NCBI RefSeq assembly: GCF_014204535.1
Contig: NZ_JACHLR010000012.1
Span: 62,001-126,000, forward strand
Length of the DNA: 64,000 bases
Source of the DNA: Novosphingobium chloroacetimidivorans
GTDB lineage: Bacteria; Pseudomonadota; Alphaproteobacteria; Sphingomonadales; Sphingomonadaceae
Reading direction: 5' to 3'
The notes below the pieces were generated by a model. That model was not told the origin of the DNA, made no database searches, and saw nothing but the letters and a program-made list of their open reading frames with translations. The position numbers and the translations under genes were made by a program. Shown here piece by piece: positions 25,121-34,240 of this stretch; within the stretch, counting starts at the first letter, position 1, and every line of letters begins with the position of its first letter.

Positions 25121-27437
25121 GCAAGCTTCCTTCGGGGGATTCGGTCTGCATCCGGTAGAGAGCGAGCATGGCATAGTGCGAAAGTTGGAAGGCGAGAATA
25201 CTCTCCGCGCCGCAATTGCGGTTTACGCCCCGAGGTGTCACCCCGTCGCGACAGCGTCCGGTCGTCATGTCGGCCAGCTGCACGCCGCGATCGTTGCCGC
25301 CGAAGAACCACGACCAGGCGGCCGTAGCGTGTTCGTACCAATAGGCATCGCCGCCCGCCCGATGGGCGGAAAGTGCCGCTTCGATCGCGGCTTGCGCTTC
25401 AAGGGGCTGCTGGTCGAACGGCAGGTAGGTATGCGGCTTGCCGAAGCTCTCCGAGCCGATCGGGCGGAAGAGGCCTGAGGAGGAAACCTGCCGGCGGCAG
25501 ATCCACTCCAGCGTATCCAGGCCCGAGCGCACCCAATCCTCGCGGCCCAGCGCCACGCCGGCCTCGATCATCGCCTGCGACAAGCGGGGATTGTCATAGC
25601 CCAGCACGGCTTCGAACCACGCCCAATCCGGACGCCGTTCGCCGCCGAGCAGCTTTTCCAGAACGTGCCCGCCGTGCTCCAGCGTCGCTATCGAAGCCTC
25701 GTGACCGGGCGCAACGCGCAGCATGGCCGCAGCGCCCAGGACCTGGAAGGCGATGGCACGCGGCGAGCCGATGTCGCCGAGCTGTGGCAAGGTGCACTCG
25801 TAGAGGTTGCGAGCCCATTCGCGAATGTCGGGATCGGGCGCGCAGTGCGCGGTGTGTCCCAGCGCCCAGATCGCACGACCGTTGGAATCGTCGGAGCCGA
25901 TGTCCTCGCACCAGGTGCGATCGAAGCGCATGAAATTGCGGAACCGCTTCGCGTCCGGGTTCCAGGCATCCTGGATGAAGGATGCGTAGACCATGCTCCA
26001 GCGCATGCGTTCGGTTGGGTGCAACCCTTCCGCCAAGTTCATCAGCATCAGCGCGCGGACGTTGTCGTCAAGGCAATAGCCGTGCTGGCGGTTGGGCACG
26101 ATGCCGACCGAGTGCTGCAGCATCCCGGTGGCATCGCTCATGGCGATGACGCCCGAAAGGCCCGGAGTCGCGGTCAACGGCGCACGGCGCGGTGCGGGTG
26201 CGACGGCACCGGCCGCCAGACGCGCGGTGGCATCCGCGAACCGCGGCCAGATCGTTTCACGTCCACGGTTGTAGGCGCGGCGCTGCACGCATGCGAGCTC
26301 GGCCGGGTTGTCGAGCAGGGTGTTGACCGCGCGGGCGATCTCCTCGTGGGAGCCGGGCTCGATCAGCACGCCCATACCATCGCCCAACAGCTCGCATGCG
26401 TGAAGATAGCGGGTGGAGATCACGGCCTTACCGAGCGCGACGGCATAGCTGAGCGTACCCGAGGTCGATTGCTGCAGGTTCGGGTACGGCGTGATGTAGA
26501 TGTCACAGGCTTCGAGCTGGTCGAGCAGTTCCTCGTTGTCGAGGAAGCGGTTGTCCCACTCGATATGATCGGCGACGTCAAGGCGCTCGGCCAGGGCCAT
26601 CAGCCCCTCGCGATAGCTCTCGCCTTCGCTGGCGACGAGGTTCGGGTGGGTGGCGCCGACAATGCGGTAGATCGCTTCGGGATGATGCTCGACCACGGCG
26701 GGCAGCGCCTCGATCGCGCGTTCGAGGCCCTTGCCGGGACCGAGCAGGCCGAAGGTCATCAGCACCTTGCGGCCAGTCAAGCCGAAGCGCGCCTTGAACT
26801 CTGCCTGGCGTCCGAACGGACGGTCGGGAGCGCCGTGCTCGATCACTTCCAGCGTCTCGGGATTGGCGCCATACTCGCGCACCAGAAGCTCGCGCGAATG
26901 GCGCGACATCACCATGATCCGCGACGCGCGCGTGATCAGGTGGCACAGGATCGCGCGCTGCCGCTCCGAGGGCTCGGCGAGGACGGTATGGCAGGTGAGA
27001 ATGAGCGGCGCGGCGAGCCGGTCCACGAAGTCGCAGACCGCCTGCCCGTCGTCCCCACCGAAGATTCCGTATTCGTGCTGCAGCCAGACCGCGTCAACGC
27101 CGGATTCGTTGATTGTGCGCGCGGTTTGCGCGAACGTCTCGGCATCGTTGCCGGCAATCACCTGGGTACCCGCATCATAGGCCAGAGGCGCCGCGGGATC
27201 ATCGAGCGCGTAGACCTCTACGCCGACCTCGGCGTGAAATTCGCGCAGCTTCTCGGCGATGTCAGCGGTGAAGGTGGCGATGCCGCACTTGCGCGGGGTG
27301 TAGGTGCCGATCAGGGCGACGCGGATCGGCTTGGCGGCAGGAGCAGTTGCAGGTGCATTGGCACCCTCGAAAATCGCCAGGATTTCCGCCGACTTGGCCG
27401 GACGGGAAGCGAGCAGGTCTCGAGGAGCATGGTTCAT
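25092..27437 (-). CDS. Glycosyltransferase GT4 fused to a helical C-terminal domain
   Basis: A 781-residue protein. Residues ~38-395 form a GT4 glycosyltransferase (GTYTPRKCGIATFTADIA donor/acceptor loop, LTCHTVLAEPS, TFGLLGPGKGLERAIEALP, and the STSGTLSYAVALGKAVISTRY nucleotide-sugar site). Residues ~430-770 are a helix-rich domain with repeated Trp/Asp segments such as YCLDDNVRALMLMN and WFEAVLGYDNPRLSQAMIEA. This resembles an (alpha/alpha)6 barrel of a glycosidase-like or epimerase fold. It is coupled to the GH130 gene and probably builds or remodels a small mannose-containing glycan; this is inference. Confidence 0.82.
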   Translation of the reverse strand: MNHAPRDLLASRPAKSAEILAIFEGANAPATAPAAKPIRVALIGTYTPRKCGIATFTADIAEKLREFHAEVGVEVYALDDPAAPLAYDAGTQVIAGNDAETFAQTARTINESGVDAVWLQHEYGIFGGDDGQAVCDFVDRLAAPLILTCHTVLAEPSERQRAILCHLITRASRIMVMSRHSRELLVREYGANPETLEVIEHGAPDRPFGRQAEFKARFGLTGRKVLMTFGLLGPGKGLERAIEALPAVVEHHPEAIYRIVGATHPNLVASEGESYREGLMALAERLDVADHIEWDNRFLDNEELLDQLEACDIYITPYPNLQQSTSGTLSYAVALGKAVISTRYLHACELLGDGMGVLIEPGSHEEIARAVNTLLDNPAELACVQRRAYNRGRETIWPRFADATARLAAGAVAPAPRRAPLTATPGLSGVIAMSDATGMLQHSVGIVPNRQHGYCLDDNVRALMLMNLAEGLHPTERMRWSMVYASFIQDAWNPDAKRFRNFMRFDRTWCEDIGSDDSNGRAIWALGHTAHCAPDPDIREWARNLYECTLPQLGDIGSPRAIAFQVLGAAAMLRVAPGHEASIATLEHGGHVLEKLLGGERRPDWAWFEAVLGYDNPRLSQAMIEAGVALGREDWVRSGLDTLEWICRRQVSSSGLFRPIGSESFGKPHTYLPFDQQPLEAQAAIEAALSAHRAGGDAYWYEHATAAWSWFFGGNDRGVQLADMTTGRCRDGVTPRGVNRNCGAESILAFQLSHYAMLALYRMQTESPEGSLLEPARETAR

Positions 27438-27670
27438 GCAGCATCCGTTCAGAAAAGCGGTGATCGTTTACGAAATGCCATTCGGAGGCTTTCGGTTCCT
27501 TGCTGCACTGCAAAATAATGACAGAACGAAGTTGCTTCGCGACGTACCGTCGCAGACGTTTGGTGCGGGACTAAGGGACATTGCGGTGCACCACGACAGA
27601 AACACACGAGCTGGCGCATCGGATGGCAGGAGGCCGACCGGCGAAGCACGTGGACAATCCACCGGCACTT

Positions 27671-27697
27671 AACTTAGGCTACATGCGTCGCTAAGTT
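27671..27697. promoter_or_regulatory. Inverted repeat ahead of the AST operon
   Basis: AACTTAG (27671-27677) and CTAAGTT (27691-27697) are perfectly inverted with a 13-bp spacer, 35 bp before the first ATG of the operon. It may be an operator. The surrounding divergent 294-bp region (27438-27731) is A+T-richer than its flanks and holds no gene. Confidence 0.4.
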
Positions 27698-27731
27698 GCT
27701 TGCAAGAGCAATAAACGAACAAGAGGTCGCC

Positions 27732-28757
27732 ATGGTTTTGGGAGACGACGCCACGCTGCATTCCACGATCCTGCGCCTGCTGGAAGGACAGGTGGAGGCG
27801 GACAGAGCGAAGGCGCTGCTGCATACCCTCGCGATCGATCCGCGACTGCTCACCGAGACGGCATCGGTAAGCCGCGCCCAGCTGGCGATGGCGCTGAACA
27901 TGCTGCTCTTCGGTGACTTGCTGGAGCGCGTGCCCACCGCCGCGCGGATCGTCGCGGATGATCACGCGGCCGGGCGCAAGATCCTGTTCGATCACGGCGC
28001 GCTGCGCACGGTCGATGCGCCGCTTGGAGCATTCCCGAGCGGCCACGTCGCGTTCGCGCGTCTGCTGGAGCCTCTCGGCTACCGGGTCGACGCGCTCTAC
28101 CCCTTGCCCAAGCTGAACATGACCGGGCGCGCCTATGTGCATCGCGACTTGCCCGAGGCGATACCGCAGTTCTTCGTCAGCGAACTGCATGTCGAGCGCT
28201 TGCATCCCGACGCGCAGAACGCAGCCTTGCGCGTCTTCGACGACACGATGGATGTCCTCGATGCACAGGCGGCGCAGTCGCTTGCGCAGCTGGACGAAGA
28301 CGGAAGCCTGCCTTTCGCGCGGGCCGGTGCACTGCTGGCGGTTCTGGTCGCCGCGTTCGGGCGGCACCATCCGGAACCCGCTCTAGCCGATTACGAGACA
28401 CTGCTGCTCCACTCCAAGGAAGCGGCCTGGATCGCGACCGAAGGCCACGCCTTCAATCATGCGACCACGCGCGTGCCCGATGTGGAGGCGCTTGCCGAGC
28501 GGCTGAAGGCGCAAAACTATCCGATGAAGGATGCGGTGGAGGTCTCGGCCAATGGTCGCGTCCGGCAGACCGCGATCCTTGCCGACAAAGTCGCGCGAGG
28601 GTTTCGCGGTGCGGACGGCAGGCGGGTGCAGCGCGAGGTGCCCGGTTCCTTCTACGAGTTCATCAGCCGCCATGTCGACCCGGAGACGGGCACGCTGGAC
28701 CTGACGTTCGACAGCGGCAACGCCACCGGCATCTTCGCCGTGACGAGGAGCGCATGA
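27732..28757 (+). CDS. DUF1338 protein (2-oxoadipate dioxygenase/decarboxylase family)
   Basis: A 341-residue protein of the DUF1338 family, related to vicinal oxygen chelate enzymes. A Pseudomonas member (HglS) converts 2-oxoadipate to D-2-hydroxyglutarate using Fe(II). Family segments here are FDHGALRTV, SELHVERL, EGHAFNHATTRVPDV and GSFYEFISRH. It is the first gene of the arginine succinyltransferase operon and overlaps astD by four bases, so it may handle a 2-oxo acid in amino-acid breakdown. The actual substrate is unknown. Confidence 0.8.
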   Translation: MVLGDDATLHSTILRLLEGQVEADRAKALLHTLAIDPRLLTETASVSRAQLAMALNMLLFGDLLERVPTAARIVADDHAAGRKILFDHGALRTVDAPLGAFPSGHVAFARLLEPLGYRVDALYPLPKLNMTGRAYVHRDLPEAIPQFFVSELHVERLHPDAQNAALRVFDDTMDVLDAQAAQSLAQLDEDGSLPFARAGALLAVLVAAFGRHHPEPALADYETLLLHSKEAAWIATEGHAFNHATTRVPDVEALAERLKAQNYPMKDAVEVSANGRVRQTAILADKVARGFRGADGRRVQREVPGSFYEFISRHVDPETGTLDLTFDSGNATGIFAVTRSA

Positions 28758-30172
28758 CCATGCTGCAATCGCTCGATCCGGCCACCGGCGAGGTCGTCTG
28801 GGAAGGCGAGGAGGCAGACGCGGGCGTGGTGCACAGCGCGCTTGCAAGGGCGCGTCGGGCCTTCCCAGGCTGGGCCGCGCTGCCGAACGATCGCCGCGTC
28901 GCTCATGTGCAGGCCTTCAAGGCAGCGCTCGAGGAGCGACGCGAAGGCCTGGCCACGGTGATCTCGCGCGAAACCGGCAAGCCCTTGTGGGAGACTCGCG
29001 GCGAGGTCGCCTCGATGATCGGCAAAGTCGCCATCTCGATCGCCGCGCAGGCCGAGCGTGCAGGTGAGCGCCGCAATGCCATGCCGTTCGGCGAGGCGGT
29101 GCTGCGGCATCGACCCCACGGGGTCATGGCGGTGCTGGGGCCATTCAACTTCCCGGGCCATTTGCCCAACGGCCACAACGTGCCTGCCTTGCTGGCAGGC
29201 AACACGATCGTCTTCAAGCCCTCGGAACTGACCCCGGCGACGGGCGCCGCGATGGCCGAGTGCTGGGCGGAGGCAGGACTGCCGGACGGTGTGTTCCAGG
29301 TCGTCCAAGGCGGCCGGAGCACGGGCGAGGCGCTGGTCGCGGGCGAGATCGACGGGCTGCTGTTCACCGGCTCCGCAGGCGCGGGCGCGCATTTTCGCCG
29401 CCTCTTCGCCGATCGGCCGCACGTGATCCTTGCGCTCGAACTCGGAGGCAACAACCCGCTGGTCGCGTGGGACGGCGATGTCGAGGAGACCGCCTCGATC
29501 GTGGTGCAATCGAGCTTCGTCACCACCGGCCAGCGATGCTCCTGCGCGCGCCGGCTGATCGTGCCCGACGACGCCTTCGGACGCGACCTGGTTGAGGCCG
29601 TCGACTCCCTCGCCCGCCGCGTGATCATCGGCCGCTGGAACGACGAGCCGCAGCCCTACATCGGCCCCCTCATCTCGCCCGCCGCTGCCGCCGCCGCCAA
29701 GGTGCGCGCGGACGAACTTGTCGCGCGTGGAGCGAGGGAACTGCGCAGCTTCAAGGTGCTGGACTGCATGGGCCCGGCCTTCGTTCGCCCCGCGATCCTG
29801 GATGTGACCGGCGTGGACGTGCCCGATGACGAAATCTTCGCGCCGATCGTGCAAGTCACCCGCGTGCCTGATTTCGACGCTGCCCTGGCTGCCGCGAACG
29901 CCACCCGCTTCGGGTTGTCGGCCGGCCTCGTCAGCGGCGACGATGCCTTGTGGCAGCGCTTCGTCCTCGAAAGCCGCGCAGGCGTGGTCAACCGCAACCG
30001 CCCGACCACCGGAGCCGCCGGATCGATGCCGTTCGGCGGCCTGGGCGAGAGCGGCAACCATCGGCCGAGCGCCTACTACGCGGCGGATTACTGCGCCTAT
30101 CCGATGGCAAGCTTCGAGGCGGCGCATGCGGACGGGAACGCCGCGGCGCTTGCCGGAATGCTAACGCCATGA
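28754..30172 (+). CDS. astD: N-succinylglutamate 5-semialdehyde dehydrogenase
   Basis: A 472-residue aldehyde dehydrogenase of the AST pathway, oxidising succinylglutamate semialdehyde to succinylglutamate with NAD. Motifs: HGVMAVLGPFNFPGHLPNGH, the catalytic glutamate in LALELGGNNP, and the catalytic cysteine in TTGQRCSCARR. ATGA overlaps couple it to DUF1338 upstream and to the M20 gene downstream. Assignment as AstD rather than a generic dehydrogenase rests on these motifs and on astA/astB nearby. Confidence 0.93.
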   Translation: MTMLQSLDPATGEVVWEGEEADAGVVHSALARARRAFPGWAALPNDRRVAHVQAFKAALEERREGLATVISRETGKPLWETRGEVASMIGKVAISIAAQAERAGERRNAMPFGEAVLRHRPHGVMAVLGPFNFPGHLPNGHNVPALLAGNTIVFKPSELTPATGAAMAECWAEAGLPDGVFQVVQGGRSTGEALVAGEIDGLLFTGSAGAGAHFRRLFADRPHVILALELGGNNPLVAWDGDVEETASIVVQSSFVTTGQRCSCARRLIVPDDAFGRDLVEAVDSLARRVIIGRWNDEPQPYIGPLISPAAAAAAKVRADELVARGARELRSFKVLDCMGPAFVRPAILDVTGVDVPDDEIFAPIVQVTRVPDFDAALAAANATRFGLSAGLVSGDDALWQRFVLESRAGVVNRNRPTTGAAGSMPFGGLGESGNHRPSAYYAADYCAYPMASFEAAHADGNAAALAGMLTP

Positions 30173-31368
30173 TCGCGCGTGACGAGGCAGCGCTGATCGA
30201 ACCGATCGAGCGCACCCCGATCCTGGCGCGTACGCTGGATTGGGCCGCCATCAACAGCGGCACCGCCAACCTTCCGGGTGTCGCGGCGATGGCCGGGCGA
30301 CTGGCCGAGGCGTTCGCCGCACTGCTGGGCGAGGTGTCGCTGGTCGATCCGGCGCCGGTCGAGAAAGTCGGCGCGGACGGCAGGGTGCGGGCCGTCGAGA
30401 CCGGCCGCCACCTGGTCCTGCGCGTTCGCCCCGACGCCGAGCGGCGGGTGCTGCTGACCGGGCACATGGACACCGTCTATCCGGCCGACCACCCTTTCCA
30501 GACCACCGACTGGCTCGATGCGGACACCCTGCACGGTCCCGGCACGGCCGACATGAAAGGCGGCCTCTCGCTCATGCTGGAGGGCCTGCTGGCGTACGAG
30601 CGCGGCGCGCCCACGCTCGGCTACGACGTGATGATCAACTCGGACGAGGAGACCGGCTCGCTGTCCTCCTCCGCGCTGATCGCCGGGCTTGCGCAAGGGA
30701 AGCTGGCGGCACTGACCTACGAGCCCGCGCTGCCCGGCGGCATGATGGCGCGGGCACGACCGGGCTCGGGCAACTTCGCGGCGGCGGTGACGGGACGCTC
30801 CGCGCACGCCGGCCGCAATCCCCAGGATGGGCGCAACGCCCTCGTGGCGGCAGCCGATCTGGCGCAGCGCCTCCATCGTGCCCGCCGCGATGGGTTGAGC
30901 GTGAACCCGGCGCGGATCGAAGGCGGCGCGCCGAACAACAGCGTGCCCGATCTGGCCGTGCTGCACTTCAACATCCGCCCGCGCGGCCCCGAGGACCTGG
31001 CCGAGGCGCAAGCGCTGATCGCCGCCGCCATCGATGCGGTCGCGGCCGAGCACGAGGTCGCCATCCACCTTCACGGGGGCTTCGCGCGCCCGCCCAAGCC
31101 AGTGAGCCCGGCCACCGAAAGCCTCTTCGCCCTCGTCTCGCGGGCGGCCGCCGACCTGGGCGAGCCGATGGCCTGGAAGGACACCGGCGGCGTTTGCGAC
31201 GGCAACAACATCGCGGCGTGCGGCGTACCGGTGATCGACACCATGGGCGCGTGCGGTGGCGCGATCCACTCGCCCGAAGAGTTCCTCCTCGCCAGCTCGC
31301 TCGATGCGCGTGCCAGGCTCACCGCGCTGGTGCTGCATCGGCTTGATCGTCATGGTGTGGCTGTATGA
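30169..31368 (+). CDS. M20-family metallohydrolase in the AST operon
   Basis: A 399-residue zinc hydrolase of the M20 (ArgE/DapE/carboxypeptidase G2) type. Metal ligands lie in LLTGHMDTVYP, GPGTADMKGG and the EE pair of NSDEETGS. The dimerisation domain begins near GRSAHAGRNPQDGRNA. M20 members include DapE, which removes succinyl groups, so this enzyme could replace AstE (an M14-type succinylglutamate desuccinylase), which is not present here. It overlaps astD by four bases. Confidence 0.85.
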   Translation: MIARDEAALIEPIERTPILARTLDWAAINSGTANLPGVAAMAGRLAEAFAALLGEVSLVDPAPVEKVGADGRVRAVETGRHLVLRVRPDAERRVLLTGHMDTVYPADHPFQTTDWLDADTLHGPGTADMKGGLSLMLEGLLAYERGAPTLGYDVMINSDEETGSLSSSALIAGLAQGKLAALTYEPALPGGMMARARPGSGNFAAAVTGRSAHAGRNPQDGRNALVAAADLAQRLHRARRDGLSVNPARIEGGAPNNSVPDLAVLHFNIRPRGPEDLAEAQALIAAAIDAVAAEHEVAIHLHGGFARPPKPVSPATESLFALVSRAAADLGEPMAWKDTGGVCDGNNIAACGVPVIDTMGACGGAIHSPEEFLLASSLDARARLTALVLHRLDRHGVAV

Positions 31369-31390
31369 TCGCTACCAGCCCATCCTCCCC

Positions 31391-31527
31391 CGTCACCCTG
31401 AACTCGTTTCAGGGTCCATCCTGCCGTCTGGCCCGGAGGCGGGAATGGCTGTCCGGACGCGCGGTTTGCCGCGTCGAAGAATCGGGCTTGGACGCGAAAT
31501 GGACCCTGAAACAAGTTCAGGGTGACG
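31391..31527. repeat. Palindromic repeat pair (CACCCTGAAC type) within the AST operon
   Basis: Arms 31391-31419 and 31499-31527 are inverted 29-bp copies with one mismatch; each is itself a palindrome around CCTGAA/TTCAGG. The pair lies in the 199-bp gap between the M20 gene and astA and could reduce transcription of the distal genes. Confidence 0.8.
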
Positions 31528-31567
31528 AGGATGTTGGCGGCAACCGTTGCAGGCGCGGAGATCCGGC

Positions 31568-32584
31568 ATGACCTTCCTCGTGCGCACCGCCCGCGAGGAC
31601 GATCTCGCCGCGCTCTACCGCATGGCGAAGGGCACCGGCGGCGGCTTCACCAACCTGCCGCCCGACAAGCCGACGCTCGAAGCCAAGCTGCACCGCGCCG
31701 CCGCCAGCTTCGGCCACGATCGCCAAACGCTCGGCGACGACCTGTTCGTGTTCATCCTGGAAGACACCGCCAGCCAGCGCACGCGCGGCACGTGCCAGAT
31801 CATGTCGCAGGTCGGCACCCAGCTGCCGTTCTACTCCTATCGGATCGGCCGCATCACCCAGCACTCCAAGGAGCTCGACCGCACCTTCCGGGCCGAGATG
31901 CTGACGCTCAGCACCGATCTCGACGGATCGAGCGAAGTGGGCGGCCTCTACCTCGACCCGACCGAGCGCTCGTCCGGTGTCGGCAAGCTGCTGGCGCGCA
32001 GCCGCTACCTGTTCATCCGCAGCCACCGCGCGCGCTTCGCCGACCGGACGCTGGCAGAGCTGCGCGGCGCGATCGACGATGCCGGCAACTCGCCGTTCTG
32101 GGACGGACTGGCGGGGCGCTTCTTCGACATGACCTTCAGGGACGCGGACGAGTTCAACGCGCGCATGGGCAACCAGTTCATCGCCGACCTGATGCCCAAG
32201 CACCCCATCTACACCGCGCTGCTCCCCGAAAGCGCCCGGCACGTCATGGGCCAGCCGCACTACTCGGGCCGCCCGGCGATGCGCATGCTGGAGAACGAGG
32301 GCTTTGCGTTCCAAAACTACATCGACATCTTCGACGGTGGCCCCTCCATGATCGCGCAGACCGATCGTATCCGCACCATCGTGGACGCGCGCGACGCCGC
32401 GATCGTCGAAATCGGTGAAGGCGCGGCCGGGGCGGAGCACCTGGTCGCCTGCGGACGGCTCGGACGCTTTCGTGCGTGCCTTGCCCACATCTCGCCCGCG
32501 GACGGCGGCGTGATGATCGATGGAGAAGCGGCGGACTTGCTCGAGGTGTCGGTGGGCGACACCATCAGCTATGCACCTGCATGA
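31568..32584 (+). CDS. astA: Arginine N-succinyltransferase
   Basis: A 338-residue enzyme that transfers succinyl from succinyl-CoA to arginine, the first step of the AST pathway. It has a GNAT-like fold; family segments are GTGGGFTNLPPDK (about 22-34), the EVGGLYLDPTERSSGVGKLLARSRYLF acyl-CoA site (about 128-150), and FFDMTFRDADEFNA. ATG at 31568 with CGGAG upstream was chosen over an upstream in-frame ATG at 31547. Single-subunit form. Confidence 0.95.
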   Translation: MTFLVRTAREDDLAALYRMAKGTGGGFTNLPPDKPTLEAKLHRAAASFGHDRQTLGDDLFVFILEDTASQRTRGTCQIMSQVGTQLPFYSYRIGRITQHSKELDRTFRAEMLTLSTDLDGSSEVGGLYLDPTERSSGVGKLLARSRYLFIRSHRARFADRTLAELRGAIDDAGNSPFWDGLAGRFFDMTFRDADEFNARMGNQFIADLMPKHPIYTALLPESARHVMGQPHYSGRPAMRMLENEGFAFQNYIDIFDGGPSMIAQTDRIRTIVDARDAAIVEIGEGAAGAEHLVACGRLGRFRACLAHISPADGGVMIDGEAADLLEVSVGDTISYAPA

Positions 32585-32591
32585 GGGATCG

Positions 32592-33845
32592 ATGCTGACC
32601 GAGATCAACTTCGATGGAATCGTCGGCCCCAGCCACAACTATGCCGGCCTCAGCCATGGCAACCTGGCGAGCACGAAGAACTTCGGCCGTGTCTCGCGCC
32701 CGCGCGATGCGGCGTTGCAGGGCCTGGCCAAGATGCGCCTCAACCTGGAGCTTGGCCTGACGCAAGGCTGGTTCATGCCGCAGGACCGGCCCGACGAGGC
32801 CTGGCTGGCGCGCCTCGGCACTGACATGGCGCAGGCGACGCCCGAGCTGCGCTATGCGGCGATGTCGGCTTCCTCGATGTGGGCCGCCAATGCCGCAACC
32901 GTCAGTCCGGCGCCCGACACTGCGGATGGCCGCTGCCATCTCACTCCGGCCAATCTGGTGACCATGGCGCACCGCAGCCATGAATGGCCCGGCACGCTGG
33001 CGCAGCTGCAGCTCGCCTTTGCGGCCAAGGATCATTTCGCCATCCACGAACCCGTGCCGCCTCCTTTTGGCGACGAGGGCGCCGCCAATCACATGCGGCT
33101 GTGCGCATCGCACGACAGGCCGGGCGTGGAGGTATTCGTCTACGGCGTGGGTGCGACGCCCTTCCCCGCTCGCCAGCATCGCGAGGCCAGCGCGGCGGTC
33201 GCGCGCCTGCACGGGCTCGATCCCGAGCGCACGATCCTGGCGCGCCAATCCGACGAGGCGATCGCGGCTGGCGCGTTCCACAACGATGTCGTCGCCGTCG
33301 CGAACGAGGCCGTGCTCTTCGCCCATGAGCAGGCCTTTGCCGATCGTGAGGTGCTCTATGCCGCCTTGCGCCGCCAGCTGCCCGAGCTGGTGGTCATCGA
33401 AGTGCCCGCCGACAGCGTCAGCCTCGCCGACGCGATCGCCTCATACTTGTTCAATGCGCAGCTGGTCACCCTGCCGGGCGGCGGCATGGCGCTCATCCTG
33501 CCCGGTGAGGCGCGCGCTACTCCGGCCGTGTGGAGCTGGCTGGAGCAGATGATCGCCGGCAACGGCCCTATCCGCGAGCTGCACATCGCCGACTTGCGCG
33601 AATCGATGGCCAATGGCGGCGGGCCCGCGTGCCTGCGGCTACGCGTCGTCGCGGATCCCGTCACCATCGATCCGCGCTTCCTGGTTTCGTCCGAGCGGAT
33701 CGCGGTGGCGGAGCGCATCGTTACGCAGCACTGGCCCGAGGAGATCGCACCGGACGATCTGGCGCGCCCGTCGCTCTGGCAAACCGTCCGCGTTGCACGA
33801 AGCACCCTGCTGGACGCTTTGGACCTCGACGAGCTTGCGGGTTAA
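32592..33845 (+). CDS. astB: N-succinylarginine dihydrolase
   Basis: A 417-residue amidinotransferase-fold enzyme hydrolysing succinylarginine to succinylornithine, CO2 and ammonia. The start EINFDGIVGPSHNYAGLSHGN is diagnostic. The catalytic histidine lies in AFHNDVVAVANE and the nucleophilic cysteine in NGGGPACLRLR. It follows astA after seven bases with GAGGGA ahead of the ATG. astC (succinylornithine transaminase) is absent from the window. Confidence 0.96.
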   Translation: MLTEINFDGIVGPSHNYAGLSHGNLASTKNFGRVSRPRDAALQGLAKMRLNLELGLTQGWFMPQDRPDEAWLARLGTDMAQATPELRYAAMSASSMWAANAATVSPAPDTADGRCHLTPANLVTMAHRSHEWPGTLAQLQLAFAAKDHFAIHEPVPPPFGDEGAANHMRLCASHDRPGVEVFVYGVGATPFPARQHREASAAVARLHGLDPERTILARQSDEAIAAGAFHNDVVAVANEAVLFAHEQAFADREVLYAALRRQLPELVVIEVPADSVSLADAIASYLFNAQLVTLPGGGMALILPGEARATPAVWSWLEQMIAGNGPIRELHIADLRESMANGGGPACLRLRVVADPVTIDPRFLVSSERIAVAERIVTQHWPEEIAPDDLARPSLWQTVRVARSTLLDALDLDELAG

Positions 33846-33966
33846 CCATATTCTCGAAAGCGCAAGTAAAAACACGAGATTTTCTGCAGGCGGTCGCGAA
33901 TTTGGCACCGAAAACGGGATACCTCTGCCGCCGCGTGCGTTGACCCTATGAGAAAGGGGACAGCGG

Positions 33967-34236
33967 ATGAGCGGAATGATCTTTGCCCTCGCACTATTTG
34001 GGTGCACGGACGATGGTTCGGCCTGTCAGCGCCTGGCCGGCCCCGAGCAGACGTACGAGAGTCGGATCGAGTGCCTGGCCGCACAAGGCGCCGCGCTCGA
34101 CAGCGACAGCGCGATGGCCGCGGACTTCCCCAGCGTCTACGCGCAGTGCATGACCAACACGCAGCTGGCGCGGCTCGGCCACGGGACGGTGGACATCCGC
34201 AAGGCCGGTATCTCCTTCGCCGACGCCGCGGATTGA
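33967..34236 (+). CDS. Small Cys-containing hypothetical protein
   Basis: An 89-residue protein with a strong AAAGGGGA ribosome binding site. The first ~12 residues are hydrophobic (MSGMIFALALFGC) and four cysteines follow (near positions 13, 19, 35 and 61), suggesting an exported, disulfide-bonded protein. No family is recognised. It lies downstream of astB but is probably separate. Confidence 0.6.
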   Translation: MSGMIFALALFGCTDDGSACQRLAGPEQTYESRIECLAAQGAALDSDSAMAADFPSVYAQCMTNTQLARLGHGTVDIRKAGISFADAAD

Positions 34237-34240
34237 TCGC

